A stretch of 62,162 bases of DNA from Fomitopsis serialis (Eukaryota; Basidiomycota; Agaricomycetes; Polyporales; Fomitopsidaceae), in NCBI RefSeq assembly GCF_022376445.1, contig NW_025955185.1:1-62162 (forward strand). The letters run 5' to 3'. This document shows positions 50,197 through 60,761 of this stretch, piece by piece. The number at the start of each line of letters is the position of its first letter. Within the stretch, counting starts at the first letter, position 1. The notes under the pieces are model-generated. The model did not search any database. It was not told the DNA's origin and saw only the letters and a list, made by a program, of their open reading frames with translations. Both the position numbers and the translations under genes were made by a program.

Positions 50197-51567
50197 TGCG
50201 ACGCCAGCTGCCGTAATACGTTCTTCCGCCGGGCTCTCGTCTCTTCTACGTTTCGTTCTGGACGGTCGTGGAACACCTGTAGACGCATCACGTATGGATC
50301 AAGCTGTGGATTCGCGCCAACCACTGAACGGCGTCCATACCTAATGCCACTCCTTCATGATCCCTGGCAGGACCTCCGTGTGGGCTTTCGGCATTCATTT
50401 CTGCGGACGACGGTGTGTCGGCTGGGACTTCGGCGACGCATCAGTCACGATTCAACAGTCCGGCTTAGCCACTCTGACCTGTCTGGCCCATTACGGCTTC
50501 GCCTGGATCATCAAAGGCACACCGTTCGGCGGAGGTACTTGGAGGCATGTCTTTTGACACAGCTGCTGTAAGACACAGTTATGAGCAACAGGGACGGTTT
50601 GGATAAATCACCCATTACCTGTCGATTCTTGCTGCACATCTCCACCTAGAATTGGTATTATTTCCATGTTTCTGACTCGGAGACAAGCGTACATACCAGG
50701 AGAGGCGTCGGTGACAGCCCGGGGATGTACATCAACCATCCCGTCGTGAGGCGCAGGTCAAGGGGCTAGAGCCCACAGATCAATGTGCAAGATGCGGGGC
50801 GTTGCTGCAGTCAGAACGTGAGTCTCAGTAGAGTAGATCTTGTAGAGGTGCCGCTGGTCACAAACCAATCTCGCATCGTCCGACCACGAGCCGGTGCATG
50901 GCCACGTAGACCAAGACATCGTGGCCACGTAGACCAAGACATCGTGGCCACGAACCACACTGTGTGCATGACGCCACGTAAGTAGCCTCGGAACCTGCAC
51001 CATACATGACTCTCAGGCTGCTGCCAGTGCCACTGCTGTCGCGACTTTCAAAATCACGTGCTGGCGGCGAGTCGCGTAAGCTACGTACTTACATGTACAA
51101 TTCCGGCGTGGCCAGGAGGATCTCTCATGGTGTGAATGCATATGTGTAGGACGACGACCGTAAGCGCACGACGCTGGGAACAACGCCGTGACTATCGTTA
51201 CGCATAAGACGGCATAAGATGAATACTGCACACTCTATCGACGCTCCCTCTTCTTCCGGCTGTTGTACGCACTTATGGTCCCTTTGGTGACCCATAGTGC
51301 AGAGCAGGGGTACGCCAAACCCGTGGGGGTACAGGGTAGGGGTACAGCAGGGTAGGGGTAGGGGTCCTGTGTGGCTGACCCTCGTACCCGTGGCATACCC
51401 GCAGACAGAATTTCCATTTCGGGGTAGCTACATTTGATGTGTCCCATATTCTATAGAACCTTATCACTAAAACTAGTATACAGACGAGGCTGCATGACCT
51501 GAAAGGCGGAGACAACAAGATAACTCTATCGGCAAGCTTCTCACAGCCTCCGAGACACATCCGCATT
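50197..51567. other. Unassigned spacer
   Basis: Possible 5' exon(s) of the preceding - strand gene lie at 50345-50200, but the phases do not settle. The interval also holds the 23-base direct repeat at 50899. At 51300-51370 there is a G-rich stretch with several gtaggggta-like strings. No other gene is seen. Confidence 0.35.
50899..50952 (+). repeat. 23-base direct repeat, two copies plus a partial
   Basis: The unit is tggccacgtagac followed by caagacatcg. It is exactly repeated at 50899-50921 and 50922-50944, and a third copy begins (tggccacg) at 50945. Confidence 0.9.
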
Positions 51568-53336
51568 ATGCCCCCGAGACGTGCTTCTCGAAGTCCCGAG
51601 CCTCGGCCTGCCAAGCGCATCCGTATTCTGTCAGAAAGAGCACAAGCAGCTGTGGCCGACAAGGCACCTCGCAGGTCAGCTGTGTCATCGAAGTCCACTC
51701 TACCAGAGAAGGCTCCACCGAAGTCGAAGACCCCACCTACCATCAATACCGAGGCCACCGAAACTATCAAGAGTTCGTCAGCATCTTCAACAGTAGCAGG
51801 GCCTGCTCCCACACCTACGGGGAAGCCTGATCGGCGAACACGCGTCCACGATATAACCGACGGAGACGACGAGGACCTCGACTTCGATGAGATCATCGAG
51901 ATTGATGTACATGGTCGACGCAAGAAGACGTCTTATCCTAAGAGAGAAGGAGCACAGGAAGAACTAGGTCAGTGGTTGTACATCGGCCGAGTTGCAAGAC
52001 TTACATGCAATGATAGCCCGTTTGATGAAGGAGTGGACAGCTCCTATCTACGCATTTTACAAGCCCGAAGTCACTGTGCACGAGGATGTGGACAGCAAGC
52101 GCGCCCATGTCTTCCACTGCGCGAATCGAGGCTGTCATAAGACAATCAAACATTGGCTCGATAAGAAAGACAGACACTCTACCAGTAACCTTCGAAAACA
52201 CACCAAGTCTTGCTTTGGTGAGGAAGCGTTGCGATCTGCTGATGATCTTGGGTCAGTGTCACATGCACGCGAGGGCATGAAGACATACCTGCGTTCCGGC
52301 GATCTGACAACGTCATTCGTGCGAACTGGGAAGGGGAAGGTTACGTACTCGGTGCGGCAGCATACACGCACCGAGACAAGGTAGGTTTCTGGCAAACAGA
52401 TCAGTATACTAAAATCGTTGACTCGGACTCACCGCACTAGGGCCGAGGTTGTACGCTGGGTCAGCGAAAGTTTGCGGCCCTTCGCAATCGTCGAAGACCG
52501 TGCATTTCAAAGCCTCATGAAAACGGGCCGGCCGGAATATTGGATACCATCGCGCTGGACGGTGGCGCGCGATGTACAGAAGGTCTTCACACGTACACGT
52601 GCGCGCATCGCGAAAATGCTGCAGGTCAGTGTTGCATTTGACAATAGGAATCACGTACTTACGAGAATGTTAGGAATACGATGGAGAACTCAACTTCTCC
52701 ACCGATTGTTGGACCTCACCGAACCACAAGGCAATGGTGGCGTTCTCGGTCCATCTTGAGCATGAAGGACAACCCCTTCGGATGACGCTCGATGTTGTTG
52801 AGCTTGCAACGTCGCACTCCGGGCTCAACCTAGCGAAGACCTTCGCTGAGTTGATCGAGGGTCTAGGCGTCGAAACGAAGGTACGAGTTAATCTATTGTA
52901 ATGTTGGATAGCACTTTGAGTACTCACTGGCTCGTAGATGCTAGCTGTCACAGCGGACAACGCGTCCGCAAACGACGTTATGATCGACGAGCTCGATGAG
53001 CTCATCAACTCGTTCCGTGGTCGCGCGGCGCATGTACGCTGTTTCGACCATGTAATCAACCTAATAGTGAAGACGCTACTCCGTCAGTTCGACGTAGCAC
53101 GCAAGAAAAAGAACGCCGATCACGACGCACTCGATGAGGCGGAGGCGGCCCTGCGTGAGTTGTTCCGAGGAGATGATATTGATAAGGAGGATGACGGCGA
53201 CGACGTGGATGAGTGGGATATGGATAACGTCGAGGGCTGGGTGGATGAGCGTGAAGAGATGTCGGAAGTGGAGATTGCTGAGCTTGACAAGACGACTCGC
53301 CCGGTAAAGTTTGTGCTCGCAAAGCACATTATTTAG
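51568..53336 (+). mobile_element. hAT-family transposase, spliced, C-terminus missing
   Basis: Exons 51568-51967, 52017-52380, 52441-52624, 52674-52880 and 52938-53336 sum to 1554 bases (517 residues). All junctions are GT..AG and in phase. The N-terminus is basic/Pro-rich. A BED-like zinc region follows (CANRGC, then RKHTKSC: C-x4-C..H-x3-C). Then come the hAT core signatures: WTVARDVQKVF, a DGELNFSTDCWTSPN stretch whose Asp fits the first catalytic acid, and LAVTADNASANDVM, fitting the second. RCFDHVINLIVK fits the CxxH-type motif. The frame stops just after RPVKFVLAK. The alpha-helical remainder, the third acidic residue and the C-terminal dimerisation region usual in hAT transposases are absent, and GC-rich repeated sequence begins right there. 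Terminal inverted repeats were not found. Up to the truncation the frame is undamaged, so the truncation is probably recent. Confidence 0.85.
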
Positions 53337-53760
53337 TGTGTCTAACCCGTTACCAACGGTAAACCCGGAGTGAGATTCGGCCGTCTGGAACGTTGGCCCG
53401 GAGGCCGACCGGAGCGAGCAGTCGGTCGATGCAAGCGTTCCGGCCGGTGGCACCGTGGAATGCTGGGAACGTGGCGGCCGACGCTGAACGGATGCCATGG
53501 GCGGTGTGGTGGCCAGGATGCATGGGTTTCCCCCACACGTCTGGGTAGGCTCGGCCGTCCATTAACATTGTTCGACTGAGACGCTCCGGCCGGTGAGTGA
53601 GCACAACCACTCAAAGCGTGACGGCCTGTCAACCATGAATGCCTACCAGACGTGGTGGCCGGTATCTCAGAATGCCAGTTCCAGTACTGCTGAGACGTTC
53701 CGGCCGGCGATTGATGTAACCTGTCCGCCGTACCCGGGGCTCGGTAGGTAGGCTCGGCCC
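53337..53760. repeat. Degenerate left flank of the 75-base satellite
   Basis: The motif acgYtccggccggYg recurs about every 115-140 bases here (near 53436, 53580 and 53697). It is embedded in sequence partly similar to the satellite unit (gggtaggctcggccgtcc near 53550). It looks like decayed units between the hAT truncation point and the regular array. Confidence 0.65.
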
Positions 53761-54757
53761 GACGTTTCGACGGTCCGGCCGGCGTTGCATATGGCCTGCA
53801 GTACCTACCCAGGGCTGGCTGGGTAGGCTCGGCCCGACGTTTCGACGGTCCGGCCGGCGTTGCATACGGCCTGCAGCACCTACCCAGGGCTGGCTGGGTA
53901 AGCTCGGCCCGACGTTTCGACGGTCCGGCCGGCGTTGCATATGGCCTGCAGTACCTACCCAGGGCTGGCTGGGTAGGCTCGGCCCGACGTTTCGACGGTC
54001 CGGCCGGCGTTGCATACGGCCTGCAGCACCTACCCAGGGCTGGCTGGGTAGGCTCGGCCCGACGTTTCGACGGTCCGGCCGGCGTTGCATACGGCCTGCA
54101 GCACCTACCCAGGGCTGGCTGGGTAAGCTCGGCCCGACGTTTCGACGGTCCGGCCGGCGTTGCATATGGCCTGCAGTACCTACCCAGGGCTGGCTGGGTA
54201 GGCTCGGCCCGACGTTTCGACGGTCCGGCCGGCGTTGCATACGGCCTGCAGCACCTACCCAGGGCTGGCTGGGTAGGCTCGGCCCGACGTTTCGACGGTC
54301 CGGCCGGCGTTGCATACGGCCTGCAGCACCTACCCAGGGCTGGCTGGGTAGCTCGGCCCGACGTTTCGACGGTCCGGCCGGCGTTGCATATGGCCTGCAG
54401 TACCTACCCAGGGCTGGCTGGGTAGGCTCGGCCCGACGTTTCGACGGTCCGGCCGGCGTTGCATACGGCCTGCAGCACCTACCCAGGGCTGGCTGGGTAG
54501 GCTCGGCCCGACGTTTCGACGGTCCGGCCGGCGTTGCATACGGCCTGCAGCACCTACCCAGGGCTGGCTGGGTAAGCTCGGCCCGACGTTTCGACGGTCC
54601 GGCCGGCGTTGCATATGGCCTGCAGTACCTACCCAGGGCTGGCTGGGTAGGCTCGGCCCGACGTTTCGACGGTCCGGCCGGCGTTGCATACGGCCTGCAG
54701 CACCTACCCAGGGCTGGCTGGGTAGGCTCGGCCCGACGTTTCGACGGTCCGGCCTGC
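53761..54757 (+). repeat. 75-base satellite, 13 units, with a 225-base higher-order period
   Basis: Starting points of the gacgtttcga block lie at 53761, 53836, 53911, 53986 and so on every 75 bases. One unit is shortened by a base near 54348. Units fall into two main types: gcatatgg with gcagtacc, and gcatacgg with gcagcacc. From 53911 on they follow the order type 1, type 2, type 2, so the real period is three units. Some second-type units carry ggtaagc in place of ggtaggc. All diagnostic differences are transitions (C/T or G/A). Because 75 is a multiple of three, long open frames cross the array on the - strand; these are by-products of the period. Confidence 0.95.
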
Positions 54758-54891
54758 GACTCACCGACCGTTTTACCATTTATATTCAGTGCCCATCCGT
54801 GATAGATATCATTCGGCGACTTCAGTGTGAGGGACCAGTATAGCATTCAGATCATTCCAACGATTTACTACACACATTATGACTATGCCCG

Positions 54892-56879
54892 TTACCCCGA
54901 CCGACCCCGCGCCTGATAGTACTCCGTTACCCAGTCAACGGCGCGGTGATTACGATTATTGGCTGCTTGAAGCGCGGTAAGCGCGTCAATGCGAGCCATG
55001 ATGATTGCCTTCTCCGCCTGGAGCTCGGCGACTCGTGTCGGTGTGGCACCAGTGAAGGCTGGTCCGGGAACTGAGTACGGATATGTCAGCGAATCAGGTA
55101 ATCAAGCCTTGGAAAACATGACAATACAATTTGGCGGCCAGTCCACATCAGGGTGACTGTCTGCCTCCCACAAATGATTTTCGGGATCGTGACGATCAGT
55201 CATTGTCACCGAAAACGTGAAAAATGGGTCTTCTTCCCTGCCGAGCAGCATGGTCTCGTCGTGTACTCGGTACGCTATAAACACGGCCTCATCAGACTTG
55301 ACACCTGGTGGTCATACAGTCCGGATGCATGCCCGAGCCGACACCGCTGAGCAGGCGTGTATACGAGCGTCGGCTGGAGTCATGCACATGACACTCGGGG
55401 CAGTGCCGAGAACCAGGCAGTGTGGAACTGTAACTACAAACAACACTCACCGTGCTCAGTCCTGTTCAGCACGACCTGCGTAATCTCCGAAGGCTGAGGC
55501 TAATGATGAGTATATATGTGACAGGATGGCATGAGCACCTACCGAAGCCATGACCTCGTTGCCCTCAAGATGGCTCCGATCCGGAGCCCCGCCATACTCT
55601 GCTGCATTGTGGTGCGACACCCGGTCATCCTCAACCGCGGCATCAGCCCCGACGTGGTGGCTTGATCCCTCACCCTGAGACCGGAATCGCTCCGCCAGGC
55701 CGACGGGCGTAGCGGCTTTGTCCTGACCCACCATGGCTGGGCCAAACGGATCGGGCCGAGGGGCCTTCAATACGCGCGGGCGTGGGCGAGGCTTAGTAGC
55801 CACGGGGACAGGGGGCGCGGACTTGCGGTTGGCACTCTCTGCAACATTCTGGCTCCCCTCGTCCACGACCTCCACGTCAGTGTCCTTGCTTGTGCTTCTC
55901 CCGGCCGGCTTGGTGTGTTTTACGATAGCAACCTCCGGCTCACCCCTTGGTACCTCGGGATCGCCGGATGCGGCTGGATGTGCTACAAGGGCAGCTGGCG
56001 TAACCTGCCCAGCATAGCCCGACGTCCCTGGCATCTTTTTTAACACGAATACGAATTCTGGTTAGCGTCGAACAGCCCACGCAGTGTGCAAGACATACCT
56101 TCGGCATTCTTTTGAAGGGAACACCAAATCTTCCGAGCTTGATCGTGGTCCCAGCAGCCACTTGTGCCCGTTGCTGATTTTCCTACAGGGTGGTACACCT
56201 AAGTGATTAGAGCGAAAAACGGAAACATGGGCAATGGGAGTGTGAACAGTCCTTACCTCCCTTGCCGCATTTATGCGGTCCGGACCTGGCAGTGCCTCCG
56301 AGATGCCCGCACCAACCTTATCTGCATGCGTGGGGCCCGCTTGTGTGGTGGTCAACTGGTCCATTGTCGTGGTCAACACGCGTTATGTGCACACGGAGCG
56401 TAGTCTGAGCACTTACCGAAGCTTTGAGACGCTTCACCGGGGCCTCAGATGATTCGTCGGCATCCGCAGGATGCGTGTTGCGCCGGACCGATGGAGATCG
56501 CTCCTGCGTACTCGACGCTCAGTGTTATGGTGTAGCAGTAAGACAAAAAATGCACGTACCTTATCTTGCGGGGCATGCGAGCCCTTACGCTTCATCGGCA
56601 CATTGAAGCCTCCCGGCCGCACCAGGTACTTTCCGACCTTCGCATCCCCGGCACCGACAATTGGAGCCTGCATGCAGACATGGAATAGTAGTGTTAGGAA
56701 CCAAATTCTCGTAGGTAATATTGGCTTACCTGAGGCTGGACAGCCACCCGCTCCTGAGACGCCGGTCGCTTCGCCGCAGCCACATTTGGCTCGCCGGATG
56801 CGAGTGGAGTGGTAGAATCTGGCCGGAGAAGTCAGCAATGATGCGGAGATGCATGCTGAGACCTACCTTGAGCAGACAT
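54892..56879 (-). CDS. Lineage-specific protein with duplicated basic motif and C-terminal helical region
   Basis: Ten exons close in phase: 56879-56867, 56818-56730, 56667-56560, 56503-56417, 56355-56257, 56182-56099, 56034-55543, 55499-55451, 55304-55128 and 55070-54892 (1377 bases, 458 residues). Most introns are 42-75 bases; one is about 146. Two related bas1c/aromatic motifs occur in separate exons, VGKYLVRPGGFNVPMKRK and IKLGRFGVPFKRMPK, and suggest an internal duplication. The long middle exon is Pro/Ala/Glu-rich with KPRPRPRVLKAPRP. Near the end come a DEAVFIAYRV stretch and a short helical segment (VAELQAEKAIIMARI) ending in a WVTEYYQARGR tail. The domain is not recognised. The start is 255 bases from, and divergent to, the gene at 57135, so the two may share control sequences. 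Confidence 0.75.
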
Positions 56880-57134
56880 GAGTGTAGCGCGAGGAAAGGC
56901 GAAGAAAGATGATAGAGGACGGATGGGAAGAACGGCGCGACGCGCCATCACGATGTTCATGTTCGGCTAAACATCCCGCGGCCGGCCGGGTGCACGTGAC
57001 CAGCCACGTTGGACTTCGCGATCGGTGTGGCTTCGCGTCGCTTGTCTCCTGCTCTCATCACCTCGCCTGCAAGCTCTCAGCCCGCCCTCCCCCCTCGCTT
57101 TCGTAACTCTGCTTCGCATTTGCCCTACCAAGCC
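56880..57134. promoter_or_regulatory. Bidirectional upstream region of the 54892 and 57135 genes
   Basis: The two start codons are 255 bases apart and diverge. The right half is strongly C/T-rich on the + strand (57040-57130), like the leaders of other genes here. The centre contains a palindromic gcggccggccg near 56981. No TATA box stands out. Confidence 0.5.
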
Positions 57135-60076
57135 ATGTCGACCGACGCTGCCACCGCCGCCGCCCCACCGGCCAACAACGACGTTCCTCCGAGGACCGCA
57201 ATGTCGCCGGAGCAAATAGCCGCGTATCTCTACGACGCAAACAACCGCCTGCTCAAGATGCTCGGAGGGCGGTTGGTTTATGAGGATGAGGAGGAGGAAA
57301 AGCTGGAGGAAATAGTGAGTGTTCGCGCCATCTCACTTCTCCGGGTTATTGACATCAAGTCGGCAGCTCGACGAGCTGCAGGCACTCCTGGTAAGTAATG
57401 CATGCAGCTCATCAAACGGAGGATGCTTACCAGGTGTATTAGCGCGATGTCATGGAGCAGATCACGCTCTGCGACTCGGTGGGGGAACCTCCTCTGGTTC
57501 CCTTGCTGCTGCTCTCTGCCATTGTAGAGATCAACGTCGTCGATGCCGTCGGCGTCCCGGTGCGCTTGTCCAACATCAGTCCGGACGATGAGCGCCTGCC
57601 GGATTGCGATTGGTACAATCCCGACGCGCCGGCCGGCTTTCATGTTGCACCCGGCCCAACGCATGCAACACCCGGTCCTTCTCGCCAGGGCCCCGCGGTG
57701 CGCTTCCAGGAGCTTGCGGGAGACGGCTCGGATGGAGAAGAGGAGATGCCGATGCAGGAGGATCGCATGGAGGTCGATGAAGAGGAGCCCAGGCATCCCG
57801 GGACACGGGGAAGAGGACTGGTGGCGAGAGGTCGACTGGAAGCGCGGCTGCATCCAAGAAGCGCAAACGCCCCGCGACTCCGCCAAGGTCGAAGAAGGGC
57901 AAGGGTCGTGCCCGCCCCCAGGTCGATGAATCGACCGACGAGGAGGAGCTCGAAGACGAGGAGGATGAGGAGGAGGAGGAGGAGGAAGAAGAACGGGTCT
58001 CGGCGAAATCAAAGGGCAAACGTGAGTTCCCCACCGTCTCAATCTGTTGCCTGACTGACATCCAGATTGTAGGCAAAGCGGGGCCCAAAGGGATCCTGAA
58101 GCTGGACACCCCGGACGCTACGGTGGATGCGAAGAAGGCGAAAGCGGCTAAGAAGGACCGAGCGGCCTTCAGGATGGACTACCGCGCCGAGAAGGAGACC
58201 CGGAAGGAGGGGGACAAGGAGCTTAGGGTAAGTATTCGTGATCCCATTGTAACTGTCACCCTCACCTCGTCGGCAGGATCCTCCCTGCATTGCGTGCAAA
58301 GGATTTCCATGCTACATCTCCGTCCCGAAGGTGTCGGCATTCCGGAAAGACGGCAAGCCGAAGAAAAGAAAGCAGGCCGCGTGCGACTTCTGCCACGTAA
58401 AGAAGACGAAGTGCGAGGACATCGACACCGAGGGGACGTTCAAGCCGCAGAAGTCTGGGCGGGGGAAGTCGTCCAAGAAGTCGTCAGCGGGCAGCTCCCG
58501 CGCGAGCAGCGTGGTCTCCGACCGCTCCCAGAGTGTTGCCGACGGGCCCCCGACGACAAACGGCGAGTCGGGCACCGAAAGCGACGAGGGCTCGGTCGCA
58601 ACGACGGCGTCTCGGCGAAGCACGAGGCGCAGTAATACGCCGTCCCGCCGCCCGACACCCGTCACCAAACCACCCCCGAAGCGGAAGGGTAGTGCGCCCC
58701 CCTCGAAGGGGAAAGGGAAAGCGGATCGTGGCGAGGGATCGTCGAAGGCACCGGCCGGCAAAGAGCCCCCGCGAAAGCGGGCGAAGACTGCGTTGGACCC
58801 ACCGGCCGATCCCACGGACATCAGTAAGTGTTGTGTGCACTGGTGAGAATGCATCTCGCTCACGTAGTAGGGCGCATGTATCCAGTGGTCCCCGGCGGCG
58901 ACGGTGGCTCGCTCGGCGCACCCGTTGTGGTGTTGCAACGCCAGGCCGAGCTGGGAGAGAGGACCGAGCTCCGTATCCTGGAGCTCGAGAACAATGTCGC
59001 GCAGCTGAACGAACGCGTGGCTGCCCTAGAGGCAATGAACAGCACGCTGCTGGAGAATCAGCGGCTCCTCGGTGAGTGGTGCGATGACACTGGCATGCTC
59101 CGGCTAACATTCCGGTCAGGCTATGCATTGACCGGCGACGCTCACCGGGAGGAGTACATGGACATCCTCCGCGAGGCGCTGCAGGCCGATGAAGAAGAAG
59201 CGGGGCCGCAAATGAACGCGGGCCCCATGTCCCGGTCACCAACACCCGTCCCGGCGCCGGTTCTTCAAGAGGCACCCACCTCCCCAAGGTCTCCGGTTGA
59301 GGATGGGGCCACGGCAACGCACCGGTCGTCTCCCCCTGCGCCCACCGAGGTACGTCCTTTCTCATATGTCTCTACTATTGCTCGACTGCAGCCTAACGTT
59401 CATATGCAACAGGTGCCGGTGATGGCCGCCTCTGCATCTCCTGGCCCCGGAACATCGACCCAGCAAGCCCCGGTGCCCGTGAGGGCCACGTCTGCGTCTC
59501 CCGGCCCAGGACCATCGACCCAGGACGCCCCGGTGCCCCCACCACTGCCCCCTCGTCTCCTGTGGGCAAGCCGCGAGTTCGGTACGGGCGCCGGCGGACT
59601 TGGGGCATTCGTCCCAAGGCCAATGTTCAGCCAGGTCCCCCAGCTCCTCGCCGCCGCGGCTAATGCACCCGGGAGCGTGCCGGCTGCTCCCCCGGTTGTG
59701 GCTCCCGAGCCGTCCGACACCACAGCAGCTCGAGTGACGCCGGCCAGCGAGGTGACACGTCCTGACCTCACCGAGCCACAGCCCGAGTCCCCCGTCGGTC
59801 CATCGGAGACGAACTCGGATGGAAGGGCCCCGTCGCAGCCCACCGTCCCCGGATGGACTCACCCCCGCCGAGCACGTCGTTTGCTCTCACAACGACTTCC
59901 GGCGAAATCACGGCGGTGCCACCTCCCCCTGCGGTGACCCCCCACCTCTCCCCCCAACTTCACCGGAGAGCGTGGATGCTGGCTTGCTACATGGGGGCCC
60001 TGGGCCGCAAAAAGAGGGTCAGTCGCAGGAGATGGGGAATGGCGACGTCGCTGACGCAGAGGGCCCGGGGTTGTGA
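57135..60076 (+). CDS. Regulator-like protein with paired cysteine cluster and coiled coils; apparent frameshifts
   Basis: Exons: 57135-57314, 57367-57390, 57443-58021, 58073-58227, 58277-58823, 58871-59071, 59120-59349 and 59413 onward. The junctions are in phase. A helical N-terminus (AAYLYDANNRLLKML) is followed by a proline/charged region, a poly-Glu run (57950-57996) and a basic stretch. Then comes CIAC-x4-C, some 24 residues, and CDFCHVKKTKC. The second cluster has the C-x2-C-x6-C spacing of fungal Zn2Cys6 proteins, so the six cysteines could bind two zinc ions in an unusual reversed order. A leucine-rich coiled coil (about 58960-59070) and a long Pro/Ala/Ser-rich tail follow. The reading frame must shift by one base near 57790, and again near 59850 and 59955, to keep protein-like sequence to a stop at 60076. 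Otherwise the 3' frame ends at 59937. These are short G/C runs, so sequencing or assembly errors are as likely as real damage. Confidence 0.65.
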
Positions 60077-60451
60077 CATGGGCCGGGGGTACGGCATTGA
60101 GATGGTGGGCCACGGACATGTATCGTATCAATGTACCATAGCGCGGAATCCATGTACACTATATATTGCTTGACCAACAGCCTCTGAGATGTCAACTGGG
60201 ATATCCCGGAGGAGATAGTCATATCTCCGGCCCGAGCTCACTCCCGATATCTCGGCCCGGGGCTCTAAGCGTTCCACCGGCGCCGAGCATCACAGGAAAC
60301 TCTCGGCCGGGCACTTGCACACCGCAGTGGCACCGGCTATTGCGGGCATATCACAACTCTGACTCTGCTACCTCTCAGGCATGTCAAATGCCCTAAGCAC
60401 TCCGGGACGCCAACGTCTCGCCCCGAGCAGACACCCAAGTCGCGGCCCGAG
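60077..60451. other. 3' flank, nothing recognised
   Basis: This lies between two converging genes. A gggatatc/gatatctc string recurs at 60198, 60222 and 60246 near ggcccgg, perhaps an early diverged part of the repeat that follows. No gene. Confidence 0.4.
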
Positions 60452-60600
60452 ACTCGTCCTCAATCCCGGCCCGGGAGTTTGGAAAGTCTCGGGGCCGGGA
60501 GTTTGGGAACGTCTCGGCCCGGGAGTTTGGGAAGGTCTCGGCCCGGGAGTTTGGAAGTCTCGGCCCGGGAGTTTTGTCAAGTCTCGGCCCGGGATGGTCT
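60452..60600 (+). repeat. About 27-base GC-rich tandem repeat, six units
   Basis: The unit is tctcggcccgggagtttgg plus a variable gaaggtc-type tail. It is repeated about six times with length differences of one or two bases. Each unit has a ggcccggg/cccgggag palindromic core. It lies between the convergent 3' ends of the 57135 and 60762 genes. Confidence 0.85.
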
Positions 60601-60761
60601 TCGAATATCGGGGCCGGCATGTCATTACACAGTGGGCAACTGTACAGAGGCAATGCTATCGGGATACCACGCCGGCATTCAATCCAGCTGTATGAGACTG
60701 ACATTGATTCGGCGACATAATGTAAAGTACGATAACTCATATGTGAGGGGACTACGGACAG

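Noticed and set aside
53761..54757. CRISPR-like array of spaced repeats
   Set aside because: Units are contiguous and nearly identical across their whole length, with no unique spacers, and the setting is a eukaryotic nuclear genome.
53629..54846. A 405-codon open frame on the - strand across the satellite
   Set aside because: It exists only because the unit (75 bases) is divisible by three and lacks stops; one unit with a single-base deletion switches frames, and there is no start context or splicing.
58484..59365. Long open frame (293 codons) antisense to the 57135-60076 gene
   Set aside because: It is a GC-rich shadow: Arg/Pro/Gly composition, no introns, and it crosses splice sites of the well-phased + strand gene.
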